Of a DNA stretch of 46,407 nucleotides, positions 1 through 8,059 are shown in pieces (the first letter of the stretch is position 1; each line of letters opens with the position of its first letter). Both the position numbers and the translations under genes were made by a program. The notes below the pieces were generated by a model that did no database searches, was not told the DNA's origin, and worked only from the letters and a program-made list of their open reading frames with translations. Source of the stretch: an uncultured SAR116 cluster alpha proteobacterium (GTDB taxonomy: Bacteria; Pseudomonadota; Alphaproteobacteria; Puniceispirillales; GCA-002684695); contig CACMFN010000014.1 of assembly GCA_902612965.1 (NCBI GenBank), forward strand, positions 1 to 46,407, in the 5' to 3' direction.

Positions 1-27
1 TACAAAATATATAATAATTAAATACCA

Positions 28-804
28 TTAATCTATATTCGAAGCATCCTTAAACATAACTTTGTGTCTAGAGTTTTGTATCCATTTATCAATTTCATCA
101 TCTGTTTGAAAATTGTCTTCGTTGAACTTATCAATATTCATTATTGATTTAAGTGGTTTCCGCCATCTTTTGTATGGTTCTTGAAAAGGGGGTCCGAAAA
201 GTAGAATATCTAAAACTGATAACTCCTCTGGAATTCCTAGCAACGGCTTCAGGTCTTTCTGTGCTTGTTCCTGACCTATTGCGGTAACCCACCATACGTT
301 ATATCCTAATGAGGCAGCTGCTAAATGTGCAGACATTGTAGAAGCAGCAAGTGACTGAAGAAGTATTCTTTCTGCATTTTCTTTATACATTTTATTTAAT
401 TCGCTATTGTCATTCTTTAACACTGGGAAGGCTTTTGTCCATCTCATATCAGAGCAAATAACAATAAAACCTGGGGCTCCTGCAAGACCTTTGTAATTAG
501 GAGTAGGGAACTTCATTTTTAATTTTGCTCGTATCCTTTGCTCCTTTACAAAATACTCTGAAATTTCATGTTTTATCTCTGGTTTTTTTACAACAATAAA
601 ATGCCATGGCTGAGAATTAGCGCCAGATGGAGCATGCCTTGCAGCTTCAATTATCATCTCAAAATGCATATCAGGCACAATATAATTTTCATCAAATTTT
701 CTGACCGTAACTCTATTCTGAATTATCTTCATCAAATGGTTGTACTGATCTGAAGAGCCAACTTTTGGTAATTCAACTTTATTTTTAGTCTGATTGTTTG
801 TCAT
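28..804 (-). CDS. Nitroreductase-family flavoprotein
   Basis: Nitroreductase-fold enzyme, expected to bind FMN and reduce substrates with NAD(P)H as a cytoplasmic dimer. What is seen: an N-terminal basic motif RVTVRKF, then PSGANSQPWHFIVV, the classic FMN-contacting segment of the family, and a C-terminal G(Y)NVWWVTAIG / LLGIPEELSVLDILLFG block that matches the late fold. Length is about 258 residues, normal for the larger members. The frame also opens at a GTG at 828, adding eight residues. Neither start has a Shine-Dalgarno, so I chose the ATG at 804. It is divergent from the MFS gene at 919. The substrate cannot be read from sequence: nitroaromatic or quinone reduction, or a dehalogenase-like role, all remain possible. 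Confidence 0.85.
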   Translation of the reverse strand: MTNNQTKNKVELPKVGSSDQYNHLMKIIQNRVTVRKFDENYIVPDMHFEMIIEAARHAPSGANSQPWHFIVVKKPEIKHEISEYFVKEQRIRAKLKMKFPTPNYKGLAGAPGFIVICSDMRWTKAFPVLKNDNSELNKMYKENAERILLQSLAASTMSAHLAAASLGYNVWWVTAIGQEQAQKDLKPLLGIPEELSVLDILLFGPPFQEPYKRWRKPLKSIMNIDKFNEDNFQTDDEIDKWIQNSRHKVMFKDASNID

Positions 805-887
805 AAACGGACCATTTATTTTTTGCACTTTTAATTTTTAAGTTTGCATTTAATTTAATTGGATACAATAAATTAATAATCATTTAC

Positions 888-893
888 TATAAT
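888..893 (+). promoter_or_regulatory. Probable -10 box for the MFS/aldo-keto reductase operon
   Basis: A perfect TATAAT sits 25 bases before the TTG start at 919 in the 114-base space between the divergent nitroreductase and MFS genes. A Shine-Dalgarno (AGGA at 907-910) follows. I see no good -35 at 17 bases upstream, so the call rests on the -10 hexamer and its position. Confidence 0.4.
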
Positions 894-918
894 GATTAAA
901 TCTTTTAGGAAATAATCT

Positions 919-2103
919 TTGAAAAATAGTAACCTATTCATTCTAATATTAGCATTAGCTAACGCTTCAGTAGTTGTTGGTATGGGGTTAATCACACCTT
1001 CAATTACAATAATAAAAGCAGATTTTAATTTAACTTCTGATATGGTGCAGTTGACTTTAACATTTTTCATTATTGCTGCAGGTATTGGGCAATTAGTTTT
1101 TGGATTTTTATCAGATAGATACGGAAGAAGGCCCATTCTTTTAACTGGGAGCTTTCTCTTTGTTGCATCAAGTATAACTTCAATTTTTTCACCTAATATA
1201 TTGTTTTTATTGACTATGAGATTCATTCAGGGGCTTGGGGCTGCTGCTTGTATGTCAATGGCAAGAGTGATTATTAATGATAGTTTTAATAAAACAGAGG
1301 CAGCAGAAAAATTATCATTAATCACAGCTATAATGGTTATATTCCCTCTTATTTCTTTGATACTTGGCGGATTTATAGCCCAGACTATCGGTTGGGTTGG
1401 AACAATGTACGTTTTTTTCATTTTTGGTTTAATAATTTTAACAGGCTCAGTTTATAATATTTCTGAAACAAAAATTGCAAAGATCAGTAATCTTAATTTT
1501 TCTAAAATAGCAAATTCATTTTTGGATGTTTTAAAAAATACAAAGTTTCTTAATTTTACATTTATTGGATCAATTCAAACTGGAGTATTTTTCTCTTCAT
1601 TTGGCTTTATGCCTTATGAATTTGCTAGACTAGGTGTCTCTCCACTTGAATTTGGTTTCTGGTTGTCCTTTACTGGAATTGGATATTTTCTTGGAAATAT
1701 TTTAAATAGGAATTATGCATCTAAATACGGAATTGAAGCTTTAATAATTTTTGGAAGTTTTTTTTCTTTTTTATCATACTTTTCAATGCTTATATTAAAT
1801 TTAAACGCCTTCACACATCCTTTATATATATCAATTCCCTTAATTATATTTGGTCTTGGCAATGGTTTTACGGTTGCTAATTGTATAATTGGAGGCGTTT
1901 CAACAACTGGCAATAACTCAGGAACTGCAACTGGCATTGCTGGAGCATTACAAATGTCTTCTGGAGGTGTGATCGGCTCTATTATAATTAGTTTTGGGGG
2001 AGATAAAAACTTTGTTGTATGTTTATTGTTTGTAATATCTTTATGTTTATTTGCATTGATATTATCAGTGTTTAATTTCAAAAATAGAGATCTAAAAGGA
2101 TGA
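919..2103 (+). CDS. MFS transporter, Bcr/CflA-like drug exporter
   Basis: Twelve-helix major facilitator, predicted inner-membrane proton-coupled exporter. The motif A loop between helices 2 and 3, GFLSDRYGRRPILLTG, is intact. The motif MRFIQGLGAAACMSMARVII fits the Bcr/CflA drug-resistance subfamily (RxxQGxGAA). Length (394) is typical. Translation starts at TTG, with AGGA 8 bases upstream supporting it. Its stop overlaps the ATG of the aldo/keto reductase (ATGA), so the two are translationally coupled. Substrate is unknown; the coupling hints that it may export a compound handled by the reductase, but that is inference. Confidence 0.85.
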   Translation: MKNSNLFILILALANASVVVGMGLITPSITIIKADFNLTSDMVQLTLTFFIIAAGIGQLVFGFLSDRYGRRPILLTGSFLFVASSITSIFSPNILFLLTMRFIQGLGAAACMSMARVIINDSFNKTEAAEKLSLITAIMVIFPLISLILGGFIAQTIGWVGTMYVFFIFGLIILTGSVYNISETKIAKISNLNFSKIANSFLDVLKNTKFLNFTFIGSIQTGVFFSSFGFMPYEFARLGVSPLEFGFWLSFTGIGYFLGNILNRNYASKYGIEALIIFGSFFSFLSYFSMLILNLNAFTHPLYISIPLIIFGLGNGFTVANCIIGGVSTTGNNSGTATGIAGALQMSSGGVIGSIIISFGGDKNFVVCLLFVISLCLFALILSVFNFKNRDLKG

Positions 2104-3098
2104 ATAAAAGAAATTTTGGCAATAATGGCACAAAGGTATTTCCTATTGGACTGGGTGGAATGTCTTTTAGTGATGCATATGGAGAAACAAATACACATCA
2201 AACTCATGAAATACTATCAACAGCTATAGACCTCGGTGTAGACCATATAGATACATCTGATATCTATGGATTGGGTCTGTCAGAGGAAAGAATAGGAGAG
2301 TTTTTAAATAAGAATAAATCTTACAAAGATTATTTTAAGATAGCTACTAAGGGTGGAATTGATAGAGACAAAAGTGGAACCAGTCGATTTAATAACACTA
2401 AAGTATACCTCAAGAAGTCTTTAGATGCATCATTAAGTCGTCTTGGAGTAGATTGCGTTGAACTTTACTATATTCACAGAAGAGATCAAACGTTACCAAT
2501 AGAGGAAGTAACAGAAACATTAAAAGGATTTGTAAAAGAGGGAAAAGTAAAGCAGATTGGATATTCAGAAATTTCTCCTAGCTCTTTAAAGAGAGCTTCA
2601 AGTATCCATAGTATAGCAGCTGTTCAATCAGAATACTCACTTTCAACTCGTTATCCAGAATTAGGATTAATTCAACAGCTTAAAAACTTGAAAGCAACTT
2701 TAGTAGCTTTTTCACCTTTAGGAAGGTCACTTTTAACTGATAAGCCTCATTCTTTTGCAAAGGCGCAGTCATTAAATTTATTAAAGGAAAATCCAAGATT
2801 TCTTGAACCTAATTTAAGTTATAATATCAAATTAACCAATAAATTTAGAAAGTTAGCTTCTTCATACAATATGAGTGCAGCTGAATTAGCCTTGTCTTGG
2901 CTTTTAAATAAAGATGATGCAATTATCCCAATACCTGGAACACGTTCGTCAGACCATCTTAAGGGCATGGTCAAAGCTGCCTACAATAAATTAAGTTCAA
3001 AAGAGGTGAACGAAATAGAAACTATTCTTCCTATCGGTTGGGCACATGGAGATAGATACTCACAAAAACAATGGATTGGTCCAGAAAAATATAGCTAA
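2100..3098 (+). CDS. Aldo/keto reductase
   Basis: NADP-dependent TIM-barrel oxidoreductase of the aldo/keto reductase superfamily, acting on aldehydes or ketones in the cytoplasm. The catalytic tetrad is visible: Asp and Tyr in HIDTSDIYG, Lys in KIATKGG, His in LYYIHRRD. Later come the IGYSEISP strand and the C-terminal cofactor-binding segment IPIPGTRSSDHLKGM. Length (332) is normal for the YajO/YhdN-like group. The ATG overlaps the preceding MFS stop by four bases, placing both in one operon. A short Cys-rich gene and an intrinsic terminator follow. Physiological substrate unknown. Confidence 0.9.
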   Translation: MNKRNFGNNGTKVFPIGLGGMSFSDAYGETNTHQTHEILSTAIDLGVDHIDTSDIYGLGLSEERIGEFLNKNKSYKDYFKIATKGGIDRDKSGTSRFNNTKVYLKKSLDASLSRLGVDCVELYYIHRRDQTLPIEEVTETLKGFVKEGKVKQIGYSEISPSSLKRASSIHSIAAVQSEYSLSTRYPELGLIQQLKNLKATLVAFSPLGRSLLTDKPHSFAKAQSLNLLKENPRFLEPNLSYNIKLTNKFRKLASSYNMSAAELALSWLLNKDDAIIPIPGTRSSDHLKGMVKAAYNKLSSKEVNEIETILPIGWAHGDRYSQKQWIGPEKYS

Positions 3099-3169
3099 AT
3101 CATATTTTGGTATTGAAAATATAAAAATAGTTTCCATATAAAAATTTCAACTTTTTATAAGGAGAATAT

Positions 3170-3289
3170 ATGACTGATAAATGTACATGTGGCCGTTCTC
3201 CAACAGGTAATTGTATTGGATGGCATAAGCTAAGTGAAGAAGATTATAAAAAGAAAAAAGAACACTTAGACAATAAAAACAATAAATAA
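3170..3289 (+). CDS. 39-residue Cys/His protein, CDGSH-like motif
   Basis: Short gene with a near-perfect Shine-Dalgarno (AAGGAG at 3159-3164, six bases before ATG). The product begins MTDKCTCGRSPTGNCIGWH and ends in a highly charged, lysine-rich tail. Residues Cys5, Cys7, Cys15 and His19 give C-x-C-x7-C-x3-H. The CDGSH iron-sulfur motif is C-x-C-x8-C-x3-H with Asp-Gly after the third Cys; here that position is Ile-Gly and the spacing is one residue shorter. A 2Fe-2S or zinc site is therefore possible but unproven. It lies 71 bases after the aldo/keto reductase and just before a terminator, so it is probably the last gene of that transcript or has its own promoter. I recall similar small proteins in marine alphaproteobacteria, without a known function. 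Confidence 0.75.
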   Translation: MTDKCTCGRSPTGNCIGWHKLSEEDYKKKKEHLDNKNNK

Positions 3290-3298
3290 CTTATTTAT

Positions 3299-3354
3299 AT
3301 TCTAGGGGTAATTGTTCTAGTTCCCTCCTATTTTATCTCTAGAATTCTTTTTTT
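3299..3354 (+). terminator. Intrinsic terminator after the 39-aa gene
   Basis: Left arm ATTCTAGGGGTAA (3299-3311) pairs with right arm TTATCTCTAGAAT (3333-3345). In RNA all 13 positions pair, two as G-U wobbles. The loop is 21 bases. A tail TCTTTTTTT (3346-3354) follows directly. This separates the aldo/keto reductase transcript from the beta-galactosidase gene. Confidence 0.75.
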
Positions 3355-3366
3355 GATACAAATCAA
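3353..3366. promoter_or_regulatory. FNR/FixK-type operator upstream of GH42 gene
   Basis: TTGATACAAATCAA matches the palindromic CRP/FNR consensus TTGAT-N4-ATCAA at all ten defined bases. It sits right after the terminator tail and about 70-80 bases before the beta-galactosidase start. A TTTAAT at 3391-3396 would put the transcription start near 3403, with the box centred near -43, close to the class II activator position. By rough hand estimate such a site occurs by chance about 0.2 times in a window of this size and composition, so position is the main support. Confidence 0.5.
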
Positions 3367-3435
3367 AATTCAACTATATACTTCAACACTTTTAATTTAT
3401 ATTTATAAAAGTTTAAAACTTTTATTGTGTATTTT

Positions 3436-5355
3436 ATGAAACAAAGCCTTGGCGTTTGCTACTATCCCGAACATTGGAATCAAAATATTTGGGAGAATGA
3501 CGCTCAACAGATGAAAGAATTAGGCCTCTCATGGGTGAGAATAGGTGAGTTTGCATGGAAAGAAATAGAGCCTACAGAAGGGCAATTTAATTTTGAATGG
3601 CTTGATAAAGCAATCAAAATTCTTGGGCAAGCTGGGTTAAAAGTAGTCCTTGGAACACCAACTGCCACTCCTCCAAAATGGGTATTAGATAAATATCCTG
3701 ACATGTTGTCCAAAGATATTAATGGAAACATACGTGGATTTGGTTCTAGAAGGCATTACTGCTTCAGTCATTCAGGGTATATTGAACAATGCAAGGACAT
3801 TGTTACAAGGCTTGCTAAAAGATATGGCAAGAATCCACATGTATGTGCTTGGCAAACAGATAACGAGTATGGATGTCACGATACCACTATATCGTATTCT
3901 GATTCTGCTAGAGAAGCTTTCAGAACCTGGCTTAGATACAAATATCCTGGCAAAGGGAATGACGGAGATATTGAGGCACTTAATAAGGAGTGGGGCAATG
4001 TATTCTGGTCAATGAAATACGATAACTTTGATGAAATAAATTTACCTAATTTAACTGTTACAGAACCCAATCCTGCTCATGTTTTAGATTTTCGTCGTTT
4101 TTCGTCTGATCAAGTTGTAAATTTTAATTTGTCACAAGTAGAAATTATAAGACAATTTTCTGACGCACCTATTGCACACAACTACATGGGGAGAACAACT
4201 GAATTTAATCATTTTGAAGTAGGAGAAAGCCTAGATTTTGCTAGTTGGGATAGTTATCCCCTTGGGTTTTCAGAAGATCGTTTAGAAACTTCCGATGAAG
4301 AAAAAAGAAATTTTTATAGACAAGGTAACCCCGATTTCCAAGCTTTTCATCATGACTTATACCGCTCTGTTGGAAAAGGTAGATGGTGGATTATGGAACA
4401 ACAACCAGGGCCAGTAAATTGGGCTCCATATAATCCAGCCCCCCTTGATGGTATGGTTAGACTTTGGACTTGGGAAGCCTTTGCGCACGGCGCTGAAACT
4501 GTTTGTTACTTTCGCTGGAGGCAGGCACCTTTTGCACAAGAGCAAATGCATGCAGGATTATTACGACCAGACAGTGTCCCAGCACAAGGTTTCTATGAAG
4601 CAAAAAAAGTTGTTGAAGAGTTAAACTCTGTAAAAGGATTAGAAGTAAATACTGCGCCAATTGGGATAATTTTTGATTATGACGCAGATGCTATGTGGAA
4701 TATTCAGCCACAAGGGAAGGGCCTATCATATTTTGGTTTAATATTTGATATTTACAGTTCTTTAAGAAGATTAGGCTTTTCAATAGACTTTTTATCTCCT
4801 AATGCTACAAATTTTAATGACTATAAATTGATTATTGCGTCTGGAATGATGCATATTCCCGATAAACTAAAAGAGCTGCTTCAGAATAGTGACGCTGAAA
4901 TATTATTTGGACCTAGGAGTAATGCTAAATCAGAAAATATATATATTGAAACCAAGTTGCCTCCAAATTTATCAAAAATAGATGTGACTATTGACCGAGT
5001 TCAAACACTTAGACCTGATATCAACATCCCTTTAGAAATAAATGGGAATGCTAAATACTATATAGAAGAATTACAAGGAAAAGCAGAAGACATTATTAAA
5101 ACTTCATCAGGTATCAGTGTATTAAAATCTAAAAATAATATTAATTATCTAGGAAGTTGGCTAGATGGTAATGGTTTTAATGAACTTTTTATAAGTTTGT
5201 GCAACAAAATCAATCTTGATTACACTGTAATGCCGTACGGTGTAAGAAGAAGAGAAACTACAGATCATTACTATTGGTTTAATTATAATGAAAATGAAAT
5301 AAAAACTATAATTGGTTCAATCAAGGGAGCTGATTTTGTCAAGATTAAAAAATAA
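3436..5355 (+). CDS. Beta-galactosidase, glycoside hydrolase family 42
   Basis: Retaining beta-galactosidase that removes terminal galactose from oligosaccharides; no signal peptide, so cytoplasmic. Numbering from an in-frame GTG at 3427: GVCYYPEHW opens the barrel, the acid/base is Glu147 in TDNEYG, and the nucleophile is Glu324 in WIMEQQPG. The middle trimerisation domain and short C-terminal domain follow, and about 640 residues is the normal family length. Of the cysteines that bind zinc in some GH42 enzymes, I see only Cys112 and Cys150, so the zinc site is probably absent. Neither GTG 3427 nor ATG 3436 has a Shine-Dalgarno; I prefer the ATG. It has its own promoter region with an FNR-type box. 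A HAD hydrolase follows within 60 bases. Confidence 0.93.
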   Translation: MKQSLGVCYYPEHWNQNIWENDAQQMKELGLSWVRIGEFAWKEIEPTEGQFNFEWLDKAIKILGQAGLKVVLGTPTATPPKWVLDKYPDMLSKDINGNIRGFGSRRHYCFSHSGYIEQCKDIVTRLAKRYGKNPHVCAWQTDNEYGCHDTTISYSDSAREAFRTWLRYKYPGKGNDGDIEALNKEWGNVFWSMKYDNFDEINLPNLTVTEPNPAHVLDFRRFSSDQVVNFNLSQVEIIRQFSDAPIAHNYMGRTTEFNHFEVGESLDFASWDSYPLGFSEDRLETSDEEKRNFYRQGNPDFQAFHHDLYRSVGKGRWWIMEQQPGPVNWAPYNPAPLDGMVRLWTWEAFAHGAETVCYFRWRQAPFAQEQMHAGLLRPDSVPAQGFYEAKKVVEELNSVKGLEVNTAPIGIIFDYDADAMWNIQPQGKGLSYFGLIFDIYSSLRRLGFSIDFLSPNATNFNDYKLIIASGMMHIPDKLKELLQNSDAEILFGPRSNAKSENIYIETKLPPNLSKIDVTIDRVQTLRPDINIPLEINGNAKYYIEELQGKAEDIIKTSSGISVLKSKNNINYLGSWLDGNGFNELFISLCNKINLDYTVMPYGVRRRETTDHYYWFNYNENEIKTIIGSIKGADFVKIKK

Positions 5356-5409
5356 TATTACTCAATTTTTTATTATTACTTGCATAAGTTTCGTTCTATA
5401 TTTTCAATA

Positions 5410-6105
5410 ATGTCAGAGACAAAAAAAATTAAACCAAATTTAATTACTTTTGATGTCTATAGTGCATTAGTAGATTATTCTTTAGGTTTAAAAGATATAT
5501 TTTCTGAATGTAGTGGTTTATCTAGTGAAAAATCTATAGATTTAGTGCGTCAGTGGCGCTTAAAGCAACTTCAAGTTTTACAAATAAGCAATTCCTTGAA
5601 TCAAAAAAGAATGCCTTTTATTCAATGTACTGAAAATTCTTTGGACTTTATTTGCAAAGTTAATGACATAAAAATAAATGAAAATCAAAAAAAACACCTT
5701 GTTCAAGCCTGGGATAACTTACCTTTATGGCCCGAAGCAGAAGAGGTTATTACTGCGTTAATTAAAAAGAACTACAAAATTGCAGTTCTCTCGAATGGTG
5801 ATCATGAGATGCTTCAAAATCTTTGTAATTCGTATAATTTTACTTTTAATCATATTCTTTCAACTGATGTAAACGGATATTATAAACCACACCATTCAGT
5901 ATACAAATTACCAGAAAATGTTTTAGGGATAAAATCAGACAATGTATTGCATGTAGCTGGGAGTGAGGTTGATGTAATTGGATGTGTCTCATATGGCATG
6001 CCTTGCTATTGGTCAAATAGAAATGATGATATTTTAGTTTATAAAAACCTATCACCAATTTATACATTTAAAAACTTAAAAGGCTTAGTTAAGATATTGA
6101 AATAA
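5410..6105 (+). CDS. HAD-superfamily hydrolase, haloacid dehalogenase type II-like
   Basis: HAD hydrolase related to type II (S)-2-haloacid dehalogenases. Motif I is LITFDVYSALVDY with nucleophile Asp15; motif II is VLSNG; the Lys of motif III lies in GYYKPHHSVYKL; motif IV-like residues are in HVAGSEVDVIGC. Motif I of true haloacid dehalogenases usually reads FDxYGTLxD, so the Ser-Ala here departs from it and dehalogenase activity is uncertain. The frame can be extended to a TTG at 5380, but neither start has a ribosome site; ATG 5410 removes an unlikely N-terminus. Probably cotranscribed with the beta-galactosidase upstream; convergent with the DUF2652 gene, whose stop lies three bases away. 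Confidence 0.8.
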   Translation: MSETKKIKPNLITFDVYSALVDYSLGLKDIFSECSGLSSEKSIDLVRQWRLKQLQVLQISNSLNQKRMPFIQCTENSLDFICKVNDIKINENQKKHLVQAWDNLPLWPEAEEVITALIKKNYKIAVLSNGDHEMLQNLCNSYNFTFNHILSTDVNGYYKPHHSVYKLPENVLGIKSDNVLHVAGSEVDVIGCVSYGMPCYWSNRNDDILVYKNLSPIYTFKNLKGLVKILK

Positions 6106-6107
6106 AA

Positions 6108-6836
6108 CTATTTTCTTAATGATTTTTTGCTAAATTTTGCTTTACTAAAGTATGCAGCTTGCGCAAACCAATTAACAATTCTCGATCTGCTTTCCACTTT
6201 ACTATTTCGAGGTTCAGGCGAACTAAGTTGCAAATAATTAAGTTTTACTTTCCCAAAGTTTTCTAAAACTTGAGTATTTGATGTGAATTTTGCTTTATTC
6301 CTTGGATTTAAATCTTTATAAAAACTATCAGTTACTAACCAGTATTCATTGCTTTCAATGCCATTTTTAAGCATTCTATGAGTAAAAATAACATCTTCTC
6401 CTGCCAATTCCTCAAAATTTCTAATTTTTTTAATCGCAAAATTGCCTTTATGAGCAACAATTTTTAGGCGAAGGTTCTTAGACTCTAAGCAAGGTTCACA
6501 TCCACAGGCTCTAACAAAGACTAGACTAGAAGCTTTTTCATTAAAAGATTCATTAGCTTTATCCATAATTCTAATTATATCATCAGCTTGATTTTTACTA
6601 TCATTGCTCTCGATATAGAAAAATGCAGCATCTCCCTCTAGTTTGTTTAATTTAAGTGTGGGTTCTATAACTTCAATAACGGCTTCCAAAAGATCAGAAA
6701 CTATTGCTTCTGCATGAAATTCAAAATTATCTGCAATTATTTTTCCTAAAACATTTTTCTGTCTTAAATTATGTAATTTAACAAAATTAGTGTAACCACT
6801 TATATCAGCGATTAATAAGTATCCAGAATTTGACAA
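6108..6836 (-). CDS. DUF2652 protein, diverged class III cyclase-like domain
   Basis: Starts at TTG with GGAG eight bases upstream. The N-terminus GYLLIADISGYTNF and the later KLEGDAAFFY match the two metal-binding Asp regions of class III nucleotidyl cyclases (Asp11 and Asp69), and LKIVAHKGNF...LAGEDVIFTHRMLKN recalls the cyclase segment that ends in an Arg. This is the pattern of the DUF2652 family. A CGCEPC cluster (Cys111, Cys113, Cys116) could bind metal. Whether it makes a cyclic nucleotide is unknown; several transition-state residues are not obvious. The gene lies directly downstream of tRNA-Ser on the same strand and is convergent with the HAD gene. Confidence 0.7.
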   Translation of the reverse strand: MSNSGYLLIADISGYTNFVKLHNLRQKNVLGKIIADNFEFHAEAIVSDLLEAVIEVIEPTLKLNKLEGDAAFFYIESNDSKNQADDIIRIMDKANESFNEKASSLVFVRACGCEPCLESKNLRLKIVAHKGNFAIKKIRNFEELAGEDVIFTHRMLKNGIESNEYWLVTDSFYKDLNPRNKAKFTSNTQVLENFGKVKLNYLQLSSPEPRNSKVESRSRIVNWFAQAAYFSKAKFSKKSLRK

Positions 6837-6873
6837 AAAAATTCTCCAAAAAGTTTATTTAATAAAAACATGA

Positions 6874-7038
6874 TTGATGCAAAATAACAAAACATAATTT
6901 CAATGAATATTATATATGGCGGGCGCTCAGGGATTCGAACCCTGGAAGGGCTTTCACCCTTAACGGTTTTCAAGACCGTCGCATTCAACCGCTCTGCCAA
7001 ACGCCCCTTATATTTATCAAATAACTTGATGCAAAATA
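6874..7038. repeat. 13-bp direct repeats flanking tRNA-Ser
   Basis: TTGATGCAAAATA occurs at 6874-6886 and again at 7026-7038, in the same orientation, bracketing the tRNA gene. Neither copy overlaps the tRNA 3' end, so they are not typical integrase attachment sites. In DNA this AT-rich, a pair like this could arise by chance somewhere in the window. Confidence 0.4.
6917..7006 (-). tRNA. tRNA-Ser (anticodon UGA)
   Basis: 90-base tRNA with CCA encoded. Acceptor GGGCGTT pairs with AGCGCCC (one G-U), followed by discriminator G and CCA. The anticodon loop CTTGAAA gives UGA (plus-strand 6970-6972), flanked by ACGGT/ACCGT. A long variable arm (GGGTGAAAGCCC) is the class II hallmark of serine tRNAs, and the T arm is CAGGG-TTCGAAT-CCCTG. 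It would read UCA and related Ser codons, which dominate in this AT-rich genome. Confidence 0.97.
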
Positions 7039-7099
7039 TAAATCAATGCATTGTTTAAATAACTTTTAAATTTATTTCAACAAATAGTTTTAAATATTT

Positions 7100-8059
7100 A
7101 TGAAAAATAAAAGCATAATTTTAATCACAAGCTTTTTTATTATTTTTTCAAACTATTCATTTGCTCATGATAGTTTTGAAAAATGGCTCAATGAATTTAA
7201 AGCTGAAGCAATTTCTAAAGGCATTTCAGAAAAAACTTTAGAAGTGCTTAATAATGTAAAGCCATCTGAGAAAACTATCAAACTTGACAGAAATCAACCT
7301 GAATTTAAATTAACTTTTCAAAAGTATAAGAGTAAAGTTGTCTCTGATTACAGGCTCAAAAAAGCAAAAATTGAATACAAAAAAAATAAACCTCTTTTAG
7401 ATAAAATTGAAAAAAAATATGGTGTTAATGGAAGGTTGCTGATTTCCTTATGGGCTATTGAGTCAAATTTTGGAAATAATATGGGGAAGTTTAACCTTTT
7501 TCATACACTTGCAAGTTTAGCTCATGATGGACGCAGGAGTGAGTTTTTTAGAAAAGAACTATTTAATGCTTTAATGATAATAGAAAAAAAAATGGTTAAT
7601 AATACTAATTTAAAAAGTGGCTGGGCAGGAGCAATGGGACAGTGTCAATTTATGCCAAGCTCTTTTTTGAAGTATGGTGTTGATGCAAATAAAGATGGCA
7701 AAATTGATATATGGTCTGATAAGGAAGACATATTTGCTTCAATGGCAAATTATCTAAGTAAAAATGGATGGAATAAGCGTTATATATGGGGTAGAGCAGT
7801 TTCTGGTAAAAATTTTAATGAACCAATTAAGTATAACAAAAAAGTTAAATATCTATCAGAATGGTCAAAATTGGGACTTAATCAAACTAATGGAAAAATG
7901 CTTCCAATAGTAGATATTAAAGCAAAACTATTAGTAATAGATAAATCTAATAAAAACCTTTTTTTAGTATATGATAATTTTGAAACTCTTCTTAAATGGA
8001 ATAGATCTAATTATTTTGCATTATCAGTTGGCATTCTTTCGGATACTTTAATTAATTAA
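7100..8059 (+). CDS. Lytic murein transglycosylase, MltB/SLT2 family
   Basis: Periplasmic enzyme that cleaves peptidoglycan glycan strands to anhydromuropeptides. A signal peptide (hydrophobic stretch 5-20, cleavage after SFA) begins the protein. The catalytic Glu121 is in SLWAIESNFG, followed by MGQCQFMPSSF and the later YLSKNGW, both family hallmarks. DANKDGKIDIW resembles the EF-hand-like loop found in MltB. Length 319; the C-terminal peptidoglycan-binding domain of some relatives is missing. There is no lipobox, so it is soluble rather than lipid-anchored. It heads the operon with rlpA and the carboxypeptidase, pointing to septal or side-wall remodelling. Confidence 0.93.
   Translation: MKNKSIILITSFFIIFSNYSFAHDSFEKWLNEFKAEAISKGISEKTLEVLNNVKPSEKTIKLDRNQPEFKLTFQKYKSKVVSDYRLKKAKIEYKKNKPLLDKIEKKYGVNGRLLISLWAIESNFGNNMGKFNLFHTLASLAHDGRRSEFFRKELFNALMIIEKKMVNNTNLKSGWAGAMGQCQFMPSSFLKYGVDANKDGKIDIWSDKEDIFASMANYLSKNGWNKRYIWGRAVSGKNFNEPIKYNKKVKYLSEWSKLGLNQTNGKMLPIVDIKAKLLVIDKSNKNLFLVYDNFETLLKWNRSNYFALSVGILSDTLIN

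Noticed and set aside
28-804. Nitroreductase as the missing flavin reductase for the HpaB-like monooxygenase
   Set aside because: It lies more than 32 kb away, outside that run, and belongs to a different family from HpaC-type reductases.
3102-3122. Hairpin ATATTTT/AAAATAT after the aldo/keto reductase as a terminator
   Set aside because: Only seven A-T pairs and no T run follows; the stronger terminator is at 3299-3354.
6812-7000. 62-residue open frame over the tRNA region
   Set aside because: It is largely the translated tRNA-Ser sequence.
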